DNA of 64,000 bases from Paenibacillus ottowii (GTDB taxonomy: Bacteria > Bacillota > Bacilli > Paenibacillales > Paenibacillaceae), in contig NZ_VIJZ01000012.1 of NCBI RefSeq assembly GCF_006874425.1, positions 62,001-126,000 of the forward strand, written 5' to 3'. A program made the position numbers and the translations under genes. This document shows, in pieces, positions 17,159-25,068 of this stretch. The notes beneath the pieces are model-generated. The model saw only the letters and a program-made list of their open reading frames with translations, had not been told where the DNA came from and searched no databases. Numbering within the stretch: the stretch's first letter is position 1; each line of letters opens with the position of its first letter.

Positions 17159-18000
17159 ATGAATGAGCTACTTATAAAAAGCGATGGAATAGAAATCTGT
17201 AGTGACAGTTTCGGCGAGCGAGTTCACCCAGCAATATTACTGATTATGGGTGCTCAATCCTCACTGATCTGGTGGGAGGAAGAATTCTGCCAGCGTTTAG
17301 CTGATACAGGTCGTTTTGTCGTTCGTTATGATAACCGAGATGTTGGCCGTTCTACAATTTACGAACCTGGTCATCCAGACTATACTTTCGAAGATATGGC
17401 AGATGATGCGATTCGGGTATTGGATGCTTATAAGATTGACCAAGCACATATCGTAGGGATGTCTATGGGCGGAATGCTGACTCAGATGATAGCTCTACGA
17501 CATCCAGACAGAGTATTAACGGTGACTCTTTTAGCCACGTCCAATTTTGCTCCTGATCTTCCACCGATGGAGGAAAAGGTTATGGACTACTTCTCGAATA
17601 TGGAAGCAATAGATTGGACGAACGAACAATCGGTGGTCGATTTTGTGGTGGGGAGATCTAGATTCTAGTAGGTTCAAAGCATCCTTTCGATGAGAATAAG
17701 GTTTATCAATTGGCAAAAGAAGAATGGAAAAGAAGCAACAATATGGCTAGTATGAACAATCACGCTATGCTGTCAGGTGGAGAATCCTATTTGGCGAGGA
17801 CAGGGGAAATAAACGTTCCTACACTGGTTATACACGGTACTGAAGATCCAATTATCCCTTATGAACACGGAAAACATCTTGCTAACGCAATTCCGCGTGC
17901 GGTTTTACTGACATTGGAAGGTGCCGGGCATGAGCTTCACTTTGACGACTGGGATTTAATAATCGATTCTATCTCAAAACACACTTCGATACTCAATTAG
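17159..18000 (+). pseudogene. Alpha/beta hydrolase split by a frameshift
   Basis: The first part (17159-17668) gives an alpha/beta hydrolase N-terminus with the oxyanion region LLIMGAQSS, RYDNRDVGRS and the nucleophile elbow VGMSMGGMLT. It stops at TAG 17666. The second frame (from about 17660, reading ILVGSKHPFDENKVYQLAKEE) continues the same fold with HGTEDPIIPYEHG and the catalytic-His region GAGHELHFDDW. Adding one base near AGATCTAGATTC (about 17653-17664) restores a single protein of about 280 residues. So this is a one-base deletion, either a real pseudogene or a sequencing error. GGGAGG precedes the ATG. Confidence 0.82.
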
Positions 18001-18027
18001 GTCAGCTGAGGTGTAGGATCATTGATT

Positions 18028-18077
18028 AAAACAGTGGCAGTCTAAGATTAAATTTCCGTCCATGGCTGTCACTGTTT
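18028..18077. terminator. Bidirectional terminator
   Basis: AAACAGTGGCAG and CTGTCACTGTTT form an inverted repeat between converging genes. Confidence 0.7.
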
Positions 18078-18705
18078 CTATGACTTAAATAAGTAATGTA
18101 GCATGTTGTTCAAACGGTTAAAGCAAATTTGGTAATCTATAGTTCTCTGTTTAAATTCCTTGAGTATTTGTTTTGCATACATGAGAAGTTTTTCCTGATC
18201 CTCTAAGAACTTCTCACATGCCTCAGCTATCGTGGGATGGTTTTCCTTTATATATGATCTCCAAGTATCACTACGAATTTCAATAAATCTAGGCTCAACA
18301 GAATCCTTAGACAAGGTTAAAAGCATGCAATGCGCATTCATACTTGATAGTCGTTTTTCCAGCATTTCAATTTCTGCAGTATTTATAAATACTGCTCGAT
18401 GATTTAAATGGAACCTCTCTAAAAGATAAAATACACCGTTTGATGGTTTTAAATGACCAAGTAAATCAATCCAATTGTATTGTTGCTCAAGATAATAAAC
18501 ATGACGATTTAAAAGTTGAATATGTTCTTTCTTGTCCATCGATCTTAAGACACCTTGGTATGAATGCAAGACTTGTGAATAGTGTTCGCTTATTGCAATT
18601 ATCGTTTTTTCAGCATTGTGTTTGACTTTGTAATCTTTTTATTGCAGAAAAGACTGATGTTTTGCCTGTAGTAGGCAAGCCCTCGATAATTACTCCCCGA
18701 ATCAT
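18078..18705 (-). pseudogene. P-loop kinase-like gene broken by a +1 frameshift
   Basis: On the reverse strand, ATG at 18705 follows GAGGTG and gives MIRGVIIEGLPTTGKTSVFS, a Walker A motif (GLPTTGKTS) of a small nucleotide or nucleoside kinase. The frame stops after about 31 codons. The downstream frame continues as KHNAEKTIIAISEHYSQVLH and on through 163 residues to 18078 (with DTWRSYIKENHP and a C-terminal helix). Removing one A from the short A run near 18640 joins them into a protein of about 208 residues. The gene is either inactivated or affected by a homopolymer sequencing error. Confidence 0.72.
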
Positions 18706-19032
18706 ATTTCACCTCTTCAGATATATTAGTCAAAAAAAGGATGGCACGCGTCTTCGCTTTAGCTCGTCCCCCTATTTATTACCACATTAAGAAAATGCTT
18801 TATCATCCTTTGGCAACTGTACAGATGAATTGCTGAATGCTGCAGTAACTAAAATAAAAAGAGCATAAGATGCTACTTTTAGAACATTATTCGGTAGGAA
18901 GAGGAATTAACACTGCAAAAAATAAATACATGTTTGTGGAAAAAGAGTATCCAGATGAAAATGTTGCTTGAACGGAAGAATCCCGACTTGCACAATAGAA
19001 TGATATAATCTTAAAGCGGGTAATACTGAACT
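18706..19032. other. AT-rich gap without a gene
   Basis: About 330 bases between the broken kinase and the first XRE gene. No frame with a ribosome site, repeat or strong hairpin was seen. Confidence 0.5.
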
Positions 19033-19260
19033 CTATCTTGCGGGGTAGGGCTTTTTTTGGTTTGTTCTATTCAGTAAATAGTCTGTGCTTGTTTGGTGGA
19101 AATTGGCTAGTCTAATTAAAATCTCCGTTGGAATGTCTATATCACCGCGTTCGTAATTGCTGTATATCCGCTGGCTACAATTCAGATAATCGGCGATTTG
19201 AGTTTGAGTTAAATCCTTATCCTCGCGTAAATCTCGAATCCGTTGATACATTTTGTTCAC
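19033..19260 (-). CDS. XRE-family repressor, copy 1
   Basis: A 75-residue single-domain Cro/C1-type DNA-binding protein. The HTH is QTQIADYLNCSQRIYSNYERGD, followed by the typical last helices LIRLANFHQTSTDYLLNRT. It is about 80% identical to the protein at 19727-19960. Upstream lies a pair of AGCGA-N5-TCGCT sites, and a divergent small gene (19367) starts beyond them, so it probably represses itself and that gene. AT content and the neighbouring restriction genes suggest transfer. Confidence 0.85.
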   Translation of the reverse strand: MNKMYQRIRDLREDKDLTQTQIADYLNCSQRIYSNYERGDIDIPTEILIRLANFHQTSTDYLLNRTNQKKPYPAR

Positions 19261-19279
19261 CTCAAAACAAGAATATCTT

Positions 19280-19319
19280 AGCGAAATACTCGCTATTGAT
19301 TTTTAGCGAATAATTCGCT
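19280..19319. promoter_or_regulatory. Paired operator of XRE copy 1
   Basis: Two 15-bp palindromes of the form AGCGA-N5-TCGCT lie at 19280-19294 (AGCGAAATACTCGCT) and 19305-19319 (AGCGAATAATTCGCT), centres 25 bp apart, between divergent genes. The same arrangement occurs upstream of copy 2. Confidence 0.75.
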
Positions 19320-19366
19320 AATATTGATTAAAGAGATTAATAATACATATAAAGAAGGAGCAGATC

Positions 19367-19645
19367 ATGAGTATCTTGGAGAATTTTTATTACGGAAAAT
19401 GTAACCCAAGTGAACGAATCAAATCGAAAGACACTGAGTTTGAACTGATCTCTCAGAGAATAACCGATGCTGAGGAAGCGCTCAAAACAAAATTGCCAGA
19501 ACAGAATTACAAATTAATTGAAGAACTTTCGGATTTACAAGATGTTTTAATTTCCTTATTGTCCGCTTCAGCTTATATTGAGGGTTATAAAATGGGAGCA
19601 TTAATGATGATTGAAGTATTTGACGGGAAAGGAGAGGTAATATAG
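19367..19645 (+). CDS. DUF6809-like small protein
   Basis: A 92-residue helical protein beginning MSILENFYYGKCNPSERIK, then a heptad-like helix and YIEGYKMGALMMIEVF. This pattern (N-terminal LENFYYG-NPSER, C-terminal YxxGxxxGxxxM) matches the DUF6809 family seen in Firmicute mobile elements, as recalled. No function is known. GAAGGAG precedes the ATG. It is divergent from XRE copy 1 and shares the operator region, so it is likely under its control. Confidence 0.7.
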   Translation: MSILENFYYGKCNPSERIKSKDTEFELISQRITDAEEALKTKLPEQNYKLIEELSDLQDVLISLLSASAYIEGYKMGALMMIEVFDGKGEVI

Positions 19646-19675
19646 ATAGTTCTGAGGAATGAAGGAGTCGATTAT

Positions 19676-19714
19676 AAAAAAGGTAGCTCCTTCATGCGAG
19701 GAGTTACCTTTTTT
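19676..19714. terminator. Bidirectional terminator
   Basis: AAAAAGGTAGCTCCT and AGGAGTTACCTTTTTT form a strong hairpin between converging genes, with A and T runs on the two sides. Confidence 0.85.
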
Positions 19715-19726
19715 CTCTAAAAGGAA

Positions 19727-19960
19727 CTATTCCATTGGATATGGATTTTTTTGTTTCGTCCGGTTTAATAAATAGTCTGTGCTTGTGTTATGGAAATCCG
19801 CTAGTTTGATTAGAATCCTTGTAGGAATATCAACATCACCGCGTTCGTAATTGCTGTAAATTCGTTGACTGCAATTCAAATATTCAGCCATTCGTTTTTG
19901 AGTCAAATCTCTATCTTCACGTAAATCTCGGATTCTTTGGTACAACTTACTCACCTCCAA
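19727..19960 (-). CDS. XRE-family repressor, copy 2
   Basis: A 77-residue Cro/C1-type protein nearly identical to copy 1 through YQRIRDLRED, the HTH (YLNCSQRIYSNYERGD) and the C-terminus (TSTDYLLNRT). Substitutions sit at TQ/KR, I/M and E/R, mostly outside the probable recognition helix. Its own upstream operator pair has the same symmetry and spacing. No intact divergent gene follows the operator here, so the copy seems to have lost or never had a DUF6809 partner. Confidence 0.85.
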   Translation of the reverse strand: MEVSKLYQRIRDLREDRDLTQKRMAEYLNCSQRIYSNYERGDVDIPTRILIKLADFHNTSTDYLLNRTKQKNPYPME

Positions 19961-19974
19961 ACCAATAATATCTA

Positions 19975-20014
19975 AGCGAAATAATCGCTATTTATTTTTA
20001 GCGATTATTTCGCT
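19975..20014. promoter_or_regulatory. Paired operator of XRE copy 2
   Basis: AGCGAAATAATCGCT (19975-19989) and AGCGATTATTTCGCT (20000-20014) are exact reverse complements, centres 25 bp apart, the same geometry as at copy 1. Confidence 0.75.
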
Positions 20015-20159
20015 ATTTAGTCGAAAGGTTTTCATTAGGTTGGAATACCAATTCACTAAAATACCTTGGAGAGGTGGACACTTGTTTCAGACAAAGTAAT
20101 TATCTAATGAGGCCTTTTAAGCGAATTAGTTCTTAGAATGTCTCTATTCTGTATAGAAG

Positions 20160-20186
20160 AAAAAAGACTTCCAAAAGGAAGCAGAT
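20160..20186 (-). terminator. Terminator of the controller-endonuclease operon
   Basis: On the reverse strand, GCTTCC-TTTT-GGAAGT is followed by CTTTTTTC just after the endonuclease gene. Confidence 0.65.
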
Positions 20187-20200
20187 AAATGAAACGTATA

Positions 20201-20842
20201 TTATTTATTTCCGATTTTATCTTTCCATTTCTTGATTGAACGTTTAGACATACCGTCAGAACCCTTAGGTATCAAAGGAACATTCGGGTCATAAGCCTCT
20301 GCATTAAACCCAATAAAGATAAATGGGTGCCCCTCAGTAAGTTCAAAATACGGTTCTAATTCTTCGAAATTAGTTACACGATCTGTGAGGTAATAGGCCA
20401 ATTGTTTAATAGGCATAAGGATAACAGCCAAATCAATTTCCCCGCGTTTTAATCCTAATAGAAGTTTGTTCATGGAACGGTGAGCTGAACTAATATTTCC
20501 AGTTTCAAATTCCATACCTACACGTTTAAGATCATTATTTTTAATGAACTCTTTATAAACGTCAATCGGTCCACCTTTTTTCTTTTCCAGTTTCAGTACA
20601 TCAAGTGGTTTTTCCCTATACCAATTATATGTTTCTTCAAGTAAGGTGTAACATAGTTCTTTAATTGGCACTACTCCATTACAGTTCTTTTCAATGTTGT
20701 TAATCGTGAAAATTTTCGATTTCATTGGCCAAACAGGTGAACAAATAGAAGTTTTTACTTCGTTATATGCTTGTAGAATTATACTGTCTGTTAATAGTAA
20801 TTCTTTTGCTTCATCAGTTATAAACTCTTTTTCGATTTTCAT
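20201..20842 (-). CDS. bamHIR: BamHI-type restriction endonuclease
   Basis: The 213-residue protein has the length of BamHI and matches it closely from memory across its whole sequence, including KEFITDEAKELL at the start and GMSKRSIKKWKDK at the end. All catalytic residues of BamHI fall at the same positions: Glu77 in YREKP, Asp94 in GPIDV, and Glu111 and Glu113 in GMEFETGNISSAHRS. The enzyme should cut GGATCC as a homodimer with Mg2+. It follows the controller gene by 17 nt in the same direction, so the controller would activate both. The region is clearly more AT-rich than the flanks, suggesting transfer. No frameshift is seen. Confidence 0.95.
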   Translation of the reverse strand: MKIEKEFITDEAKELLLTDSIILQAYNEVKTSICSPVWPMKSKIFTINNIEKNCNGVVPIKELCYTLLEETYNWYREKPLDVLKLEKKKGGPIDVYKEFIKNNDLKRVGMEFETGNISSAHRSMNKLLLGLKRGEIDLAVILMPIKQLAYYLTDRVTNFEELEPYFELTEGHPFIFIGFNAEAYDPNVPLIPKGSDGMSKRSIKKWKDKIGNK

Positions 20843-20859
20843 TCTAATTTCTCCCCCAC

Positions 20860-21105
20860 TTATTTCTTTTGTTCAATGTTGTCGATTGTAGTAAAATCAA
20901 GTAAGTCCTTTGGTTGAACATCAAGCGCTTTAGCAATCTTATCTATATTGTCTAATGAAACATTTCTTGTTCCTCGTTCAATATCAGATATGTAGGTTCT
21001 GTGTAGGTCACATTCAAAGGCTAATTTTTCTTGTGATACATTGCTTTTTGACAATCGTATTTGACGAACTTTTTGACCGAATAACGATCTGATATTGTTA
21101 GCCAT
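20860..21105 (-). CDS. bamHIC: Restriction-modification controller protein
   Basis: An 81-residue XRE-type C protein: HTH VSQEKLAFECDLHRTYISDIERGTRNVS, then DNIDKIAKALDVQPKDLL. C proteins delay endonuclease expression until the host is methylated by binding C-boxes upstream of their own gene. The start at 21105 has an AGGAGGC site; a longer frame from 21156 has none. It is cotranscribed with the endonuclease and divergent from the methyltransferase. Confidence 0.92.
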   Translation of the reverse strand: MANNIRSLFGQKVRQIRLSKSNVSQEKLAFECDLHRTYISDIERGTRNVSLDNIDKIAKALDVQPKDLLDFTTIDNIEQKK

Positions 21106-21156
21106 AGTGCCTCCTAATAGCAATTGACGTTTGTCTAAAGGGAATGATAAAATCAT

Positions 21157-21185
21157 GTAGACTATAGGTCTACAGACTATGAGTT
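21157..21185. promoter_or_regulatory. C-box operator between controller and methyltransferase
   Basis: The palindrome GTAGAC-TATAG-GTCTAC (21157-21173) is followed by a second related half (GACTATGAGTT, 21175-21185), giving the two-box layout typical of controller proteins. It overlaps the most upstream methyltransferase start. Confidence 0.75.
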
Positions 21186-22495
21186 ACATGAGGTGTATAA
21201 AATTGCGTTTCTTCTCTTTTTTTGACATTTTAAAAAATAAAGCTGATCAGTTAGGGCATACGGAAATGGAAATGTATGCTTCATTGAAAAAATATAAGTT
21301 GACTAAAAAAGATCTACTTGCTTATAAAGAAAGTGGAATTATCCCCACTGATGAAAAGGTATTGAACGGAATTCTTAACTACCTTGATATATCTAAAGTG
21401 GAATTAGAATTGAAATTGGGGAGAATACCTTCTGGTTTTGAGGACATATTCCTAAATAACACTAAAGAAATAGCCAAAATTCTTGAGGAAAAGAATAGCG
21501 TTAGGCAAAAAGAACAGAACTTTACTCCAACAATTAAGCCTTATTATTCATCCAATCTTGGAAAGCTATACAATGGGGATTGTTTAGAACTATTTAAATT
21601 AGTTCCTGGTGAAAGTGTGGACACTGTATTTGCTGATCCACCTTTCAATCTAGATAAAGAGTATGACGAGGGTGTAACAGATAAAAATTCCTTTAGTGGA
21701 TATTTAGATTGGTACTATAAATGGATTGACGAATGTATAAGAGTTTTAAAGCCCGGAGGTTCATTATTCATTTATAATATTCCTAAATGGAACACTTACC
21801 TTTCTGAGTACCTTAGCAGAAAACTAAATTTTAGAAACTGGATAACAGTTGATATGAAGTTTGGACTTCCAATTCAGAATAGACTATATCCAGCGAATTA
21901 CAGTCTTTTATATTATGTAAAAGGTGAAAAACCTAACTCATTTAATGTTCAAAGAATACCGTTACAAACTTGTCCTCATTGTGGGAGGGAAATAAAAGAT
22001 TACGGTGGTTACAAAAATAAAATGAATCCTAATGGTGTAACTCTTTCTGATGTTTGGTCAGATATTTACCCTGTTAGACATAGCAGTTCTAAAAGCAGGA
22101 AGTTTAATGAACTATCTGTTAAATTGCTTGATCGTGTAATTAGCATGAGTACAAATGAAGGTGATGTTGTTTTGGACCCATTTGGGGGAAGCGGTACAAC
22201 TTTTGCGGTTAGTGAATTGTTAGGTCGCAAATGGATAGGCTTTGAATTGGGGAATTGTCAGATTATCAAAGAGAGGCTTGAAAATAAAGAAAAAGATAGA
22301 AAGCTGTTTGATAAAGTCTATGAAGAAAAAAACAAGCTGTTCCCTGATAAGGTAAAAGAATTACGTAAGAAAAATAGTTTATGGATTGATGATGATTTTA
22401 AACAAGATAATGAAGAAGAACCTGAAAATGTCGAGAAAAAAAATAAAAAAAGTGATAGCATAAATTATGATCAGATTTCATTAAGTCTAAAATGA
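21179..22495 (+). CDS. bamHIM: BamHI-type DNA methyltransferase (N4-cytosine class)
   Basis: The protein of up to 438 residues resembles M.BamHI throughout. After an N-terminal helical domain, motif IV is FADPPFNL (beta-class order) and the SAM-binding motif I is DPFGGSGTTFAVSELLGR near the C-terminus, with a zinc-finger-like CPHCGRE in the variable region. By analogy it adds an N4-methyl group to cytosine in GGATCC. The start is uncertain: ATG 21179 lies within the C-box, while TTG 21203 has AGGTG seven bases upstream, so the true protein may be eight residues shorter. It is transcribed away from the controller and endonuclease genes. Confidence 0.94.
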   Translation: MSYMRCIKLRFFSFFDILKNKADQLGHTEMEMYASLKKYKLTKKDLLAYKESGIIPTDEKVLNGILNYLDISKVELELKLGRIPSGFEDIFLNNTKEIAKILEEKNSVRQKEQNFTPTIKPYYSSNLGKLYNGDCLELFKLVPGESVDTVFADPPFNLDKEYDEGVTDKNSFSGYLDWYYKWIDECIRVLKPGGSLFIYNIPKWNTYLSEYLSRKLNFRNWITVDMKFGLPIQNRLYPANYSLLYYVKGEKPNSFNVQRIPLQTCPHCGREIKDYGGYKNKMNPNGVTLSDVWSDIYPVRHSSSKSRKFNELSVKLLDRVISMSTNEGDVVLDPFGGSGTTFAVSELLGRKWIGFELGNCQIIKERLENKEKDRKLFDKVYEEKNKLFPDKVKELRKKNSLWIDDDFKQDNEEEPENVEKKNKKSDSINYDQISLSLK

Positions 22496-23113
22496 GAGGA
22501 TTCTTAATGGGTGAATTTAACTAGAATTTAACTATGGTGATAACCTAAATTATCTAAAAATAGAAAAAATACAAATATTACTTGACGAGAAAATAAATCT
22601 ACTGTATAGATAATTTTCCTCAAGCGAAACACAGAGGAAACAAGGCTGTCCATTGTGCAGAGATCATTCTGCATAGGGAACACCCTCTTTTTGCTTACTT
22701 ATTACTTTTATGGTAATTATTTGGATAAGTACGATTTGCAAAAAAATAGTTAAACAGTATACTTCTGATTCTAAAGTTGAAATTGAGCATCGTTTTGATT
22801 CCATGGAATATGGCAAGGTGGCCAATGCCATATAACTTGTAACCAATAATATGATTAAAAATAAGTTCGAAATTTCAACATTGTGAACCGTTCATGAAGT
22901 ATCAGCTGATTTACGTAAAAAATTTGAACAAGTTTTGTTTCGGACTTGTTTAGATTGTTTAAAGCAACAGAATTCCTCAACTTCGATCGTATTGGAGTAT
23001 TTATCTGAACTATATGCTGCTAACATGATTCTTTTTTAGATCAAATGCAAGAATAAATTGTTAAATAAGTTAAAGTTTGATCTATAAAGAATGAGATCTA
23101 TTTTGTGAAATGT
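22496..23113. other. AT-rich segment with gene fragments only
   Basis: No intact gene. A plus-strand fragment ending near 22838 (KVEIEHRFDSMEYGK before the stop) faintly recalls a serine-recombinase C-terminus, and another without a start (22898-23040) reads as a helical remnant (VSADLRKKFEQVLFRTCLDC). Both calls are weak; the segment probably marks the edge of the transferred island. Confidence 0.4.
22632..22690 (+). terminator. Possible terminator after bamHIM
   Basis: GCAGA-N6-TCTGC lies inside a longer imperfect stem closed by GAGG and CCTC, followed by TTTTTG. Confidence 0.5.
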
Positions 23114-23163
23114 AAAATAACACTTTGTTAAAGTTCAATCAAGAATTAACAAAGTGTTATTTT
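23114..23163. terminator. Perfect bidirectional hairpin at the island edge
   Basis: An 18-bp perfect inverted repeat (AAAATAACACTTTGTTAA at 23114-23131, complement at 23146-23163) with A and T runs at its base. Confidence 0.8.
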
Positions 23164-23230
23164 AAATAATCCTTTTCGTTTACAATATTGATTCACCAAA
23201 AGATAGCTGGTTGGAACATTAATTTCAACT

Positions 23231-23896
23231 TTATAATCCTTGGCTAAGTCTTAATATCTGGTCATTCACATTTACGTTACTTAATCCCCCGTGATAACAA
23301 ACTACCGATGCAATGTCGAGATCCAGATACTTTTTCAATGAGAGACGAGCAGCATTCATATCCGGTGTGGTCGGGACATGAATTCCTGCGAGAATCCCGT
23401 TTTCACTGTACATCGAGTCACCAGCAATGAGAATCTTACTTTGCTCTAAATAAAGGCTGATATGACCAGGGGTATGTCCAGGCGTATGGACGACTCGAAT
23501 CCTGCCGCAAAACGGCAGCTCCTGACCATCTGTTAAGGTATCATCTACTTTGCCCTTCGGAGGTTTCTCAAGCTGGCTATCTTTTAAAAGAGGGACCTCT
23601 CCCTGAATATACGGCTTATCCAGTTCGTGCGCATATACTTTAACAATGTTGCCACACTCCTGCAAAATCTCGGGAAGACTACCTATATGATCCACATCCT
23701 GATGCGTCAAAATCACAGCTTTTAGTTTGTCGAACGATACCCCTACCTTTTTCATAGCTCCCCGTAAATCTTCAATTTGTCCGGGAAATCCTGTATCTAT
23801 TAACACAGTCATTTCTCGATCCCATAAAAGAATAGGGTGAATCTTATTCCCATGAAAATCTAGCTGAAGCATTTCTACTCCCTTTGAGATTTCCAT
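23231..23896 (-). CDS. MBL-fold metallohydrolase
   Basis: A 221-residue metallo-beta-lactamase-fold enzyme. Metal motifs are visible: THQDVDHIG (HxDxDH variant of HxHxDH), HTPGHTPGH, AGDSMYS and CYHGG. Such proteins hydrolyse thioesters, lactones, phosphodiesters or similar bonds; the HTPGHTPGH type is glyoxalase II-like, but the substrate is not predictable. The ATG at 23896 has a TGGAGGCA site; the frame upstream to 23947 has none. Base composition returns here to that of the main chromosome. Confidence 0.85.
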   Translation of the reverse strand: MEISKGVEMLQLDFHGNKIHPILLWDREMTVLIDTGFPGQIEDLRGAMKKVGVSFDKLKAVILTHQDVDHIGSLPEILQECGNIVKVYAHELDKPYIQGEVPLLKDSQLEKPPKGKVDDTLTDGQELPFCGRIRVVHTPGHTPGHISLYLEQSKILIAGDSMYSENGILAGIHVPTTPDMNAARLSLKKYLDLDIASVVCYHGGLSNVNVNDQILRLSQGL

Positions 23897-24008
23897 AATA
23901 TCATGCCTCCATAAATAATTTACACCCATGCGGCTCGTTGATTCCACAAGTCATGAAAGGATCACTTTACTTGTCGGATCGGCGAGTGCCAGTAATGTTA
24001 AAATAGAA

Positions 24009-24215
24009 TTATGGGGCAAATCCAACTCTGTGGGGCTGTCTTTCTTTAGTGTCTATGGATACGGTGCGAATGGACGTGATTGGAATGACAAGCATCTGAT
24101 ATTGCGTAAGGTATTTAACGAACTTGTCGTCAATCTGATCCAATACCCCGTCGCATGCACATGTTCCGTCAATGAAATGAATAGTAACTTCTTTGCCTTG
24201 CAAGCTTGCTAACAT
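24009..24215 (-). CDS. Small DUF2642-like protein
   Basis: The 68-residue product has an all-beta pattern (GKEVTIHFIDGT, KYLTQYQMLVIPITSIRTVSI) like the Sm-fold-related DUF2642 family of Bacillales. GAGGTGA sits before the ATG. Two cysteines occur in GTCACDGV. It lies between the MBL hydrolase and clpP in the same direction, with its own ribosome site. No function is known. Confidence 0.6.
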   Translation of the reverse strand: MLASLQGKEVTIHFIDGTCACDGVLDQIDDKFVKYLTQYQMLVIPITSIRTVSIDTKERQPHRVGFAP

Positions 24216-24285
24216 GAAATCACCTCGTATTTTTTCTTGTACTTTCTTAGCCGGATTAGGGAAATCACCAAGTCCTCTGCATACT

Positions 24286-24870
24286 CTACAAAGAAGTTAT
24301 CACTTGATCTATGATGCCATAATCTAATGCCTCCTGAGCGGACATGTAAAAATCCCGGTCCATATCTTTTTCGACCCTTTCCAAAGGTTGGCCGGTCCGT
24401 TCAGCTGTGATGCAGTTTGCCTTTTCACGAGTTAATAAAATTCGTTTGGCGCTGATCGCAATATCGCTGGCCTGCCCTTGTGCGCCGCCATGCGGTTGAT
24501 GGATCATAATTTCACTGTTCGGCAGTGCCGAACGTTTCCCTTTAGTGCCAGCCAACAAAAGAATTGCGCCAAACGAAGCAGCAAATCCCGTACATATCGT
24601 ATGCACATCAGGTTTGATGTACTGCATCGTATCATAAATGGCAAATCCTGCGGAGGTAGAGCCGCCTGGACTGTTGATATACATATAAATTTCTTTTTTC
24701 GGATCTTCTGCCGCCAGAAATAATAACTGAGCAATAATATTGTTAGCTAATTGATCGTCGATGGCTGCTCCTACAAACACAATACGATCCTTTAACAGTC
24801 TGGAATAGATATCGTACGATCTTTCACCTTGAGCAGTTTGCTCAACAACATAAGGAACATAAACACTCAT
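24286..24870 (-). CDS. clpP: ClpP-family protease subunit (paralogue)
   Basis: A 194-residue Clp protease proteolytic subunit with the catalytic triad intact: Ser99 in GFAASFGAILLLAG, His124 in MIHQPHGG and Asp173 in DRDFYMS. The Ser box differs from the usual GMAASMGAFLL by three substitutions (M to F, M to F, F to I), suggesting a diverged second ClpP rather than the housekeeping one. It starts with VYVPYVVEQTAQGERSYDIYSRLL. I prefer ATG 24870, with GGGGGT upstream. It is divergent from an ECF sigma factor with shared upstream inverted repeats. ClpP needs an AAA+ partner such as ClpC or ClpX, not present here. Confidence 0.9.
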   Translation of the reverse strand: MSVYVPYVVEQTAQGERSYDIYSRLLKDRIVFVGAAIDDQLANNIIAQLLFLAAEDPKKEIYMYINSPGGSTSAGFAIYDTMQYIKPDVHTICTGFAASFGAILLLAGTKGKRSALPNSEIMIHQPHGGAQGQASDIAISAKRILLTREKANCITAERTGQPLERVEKDMDRDFYMSAQEALDYGIIDQVITSL

Positions 24871-24909
24871 TTGTGATACCCCCATTTTCTTGGTTCAGTT
24901 GATTTCTTC

Positions 24910-25006
24910 TTGTAAACGAACCGAGACCGTAAAAAGATACGGAGTTTTAATGGGGAAACGATTTGCGTATATGGTGTAACTTCTCCAACCGCTTGTTCGT
25001 TTACAA
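24910..25006. promoter_or_regulatory. 12-bp inverted repeat between clpP and the ECF sigma gene
   Basis: TTGTAAACGAAC at 24910-24921 recurs as its exact complement GTTCGTTTACAA at 24995-25006. The two copies are placed symmetrically in the divergent intergenic region and may be promoter elements or operators shared by both genes. Confidence 0.5.
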
Positions 25007-25068
25007 TGAAGGTAGCAAATGGATTTGCTTTTGCAAAGGGCAGAATATGACCGTGGAGGAGAAGGCCT

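Noticed and set aside
22664..22846. Leftward 60-codon frame between bamHIM and the hairpin at 23.1 kb
   Set aside because: No ribosome site, low-complexity composition and overlap with the probable terminator of bamHIM.
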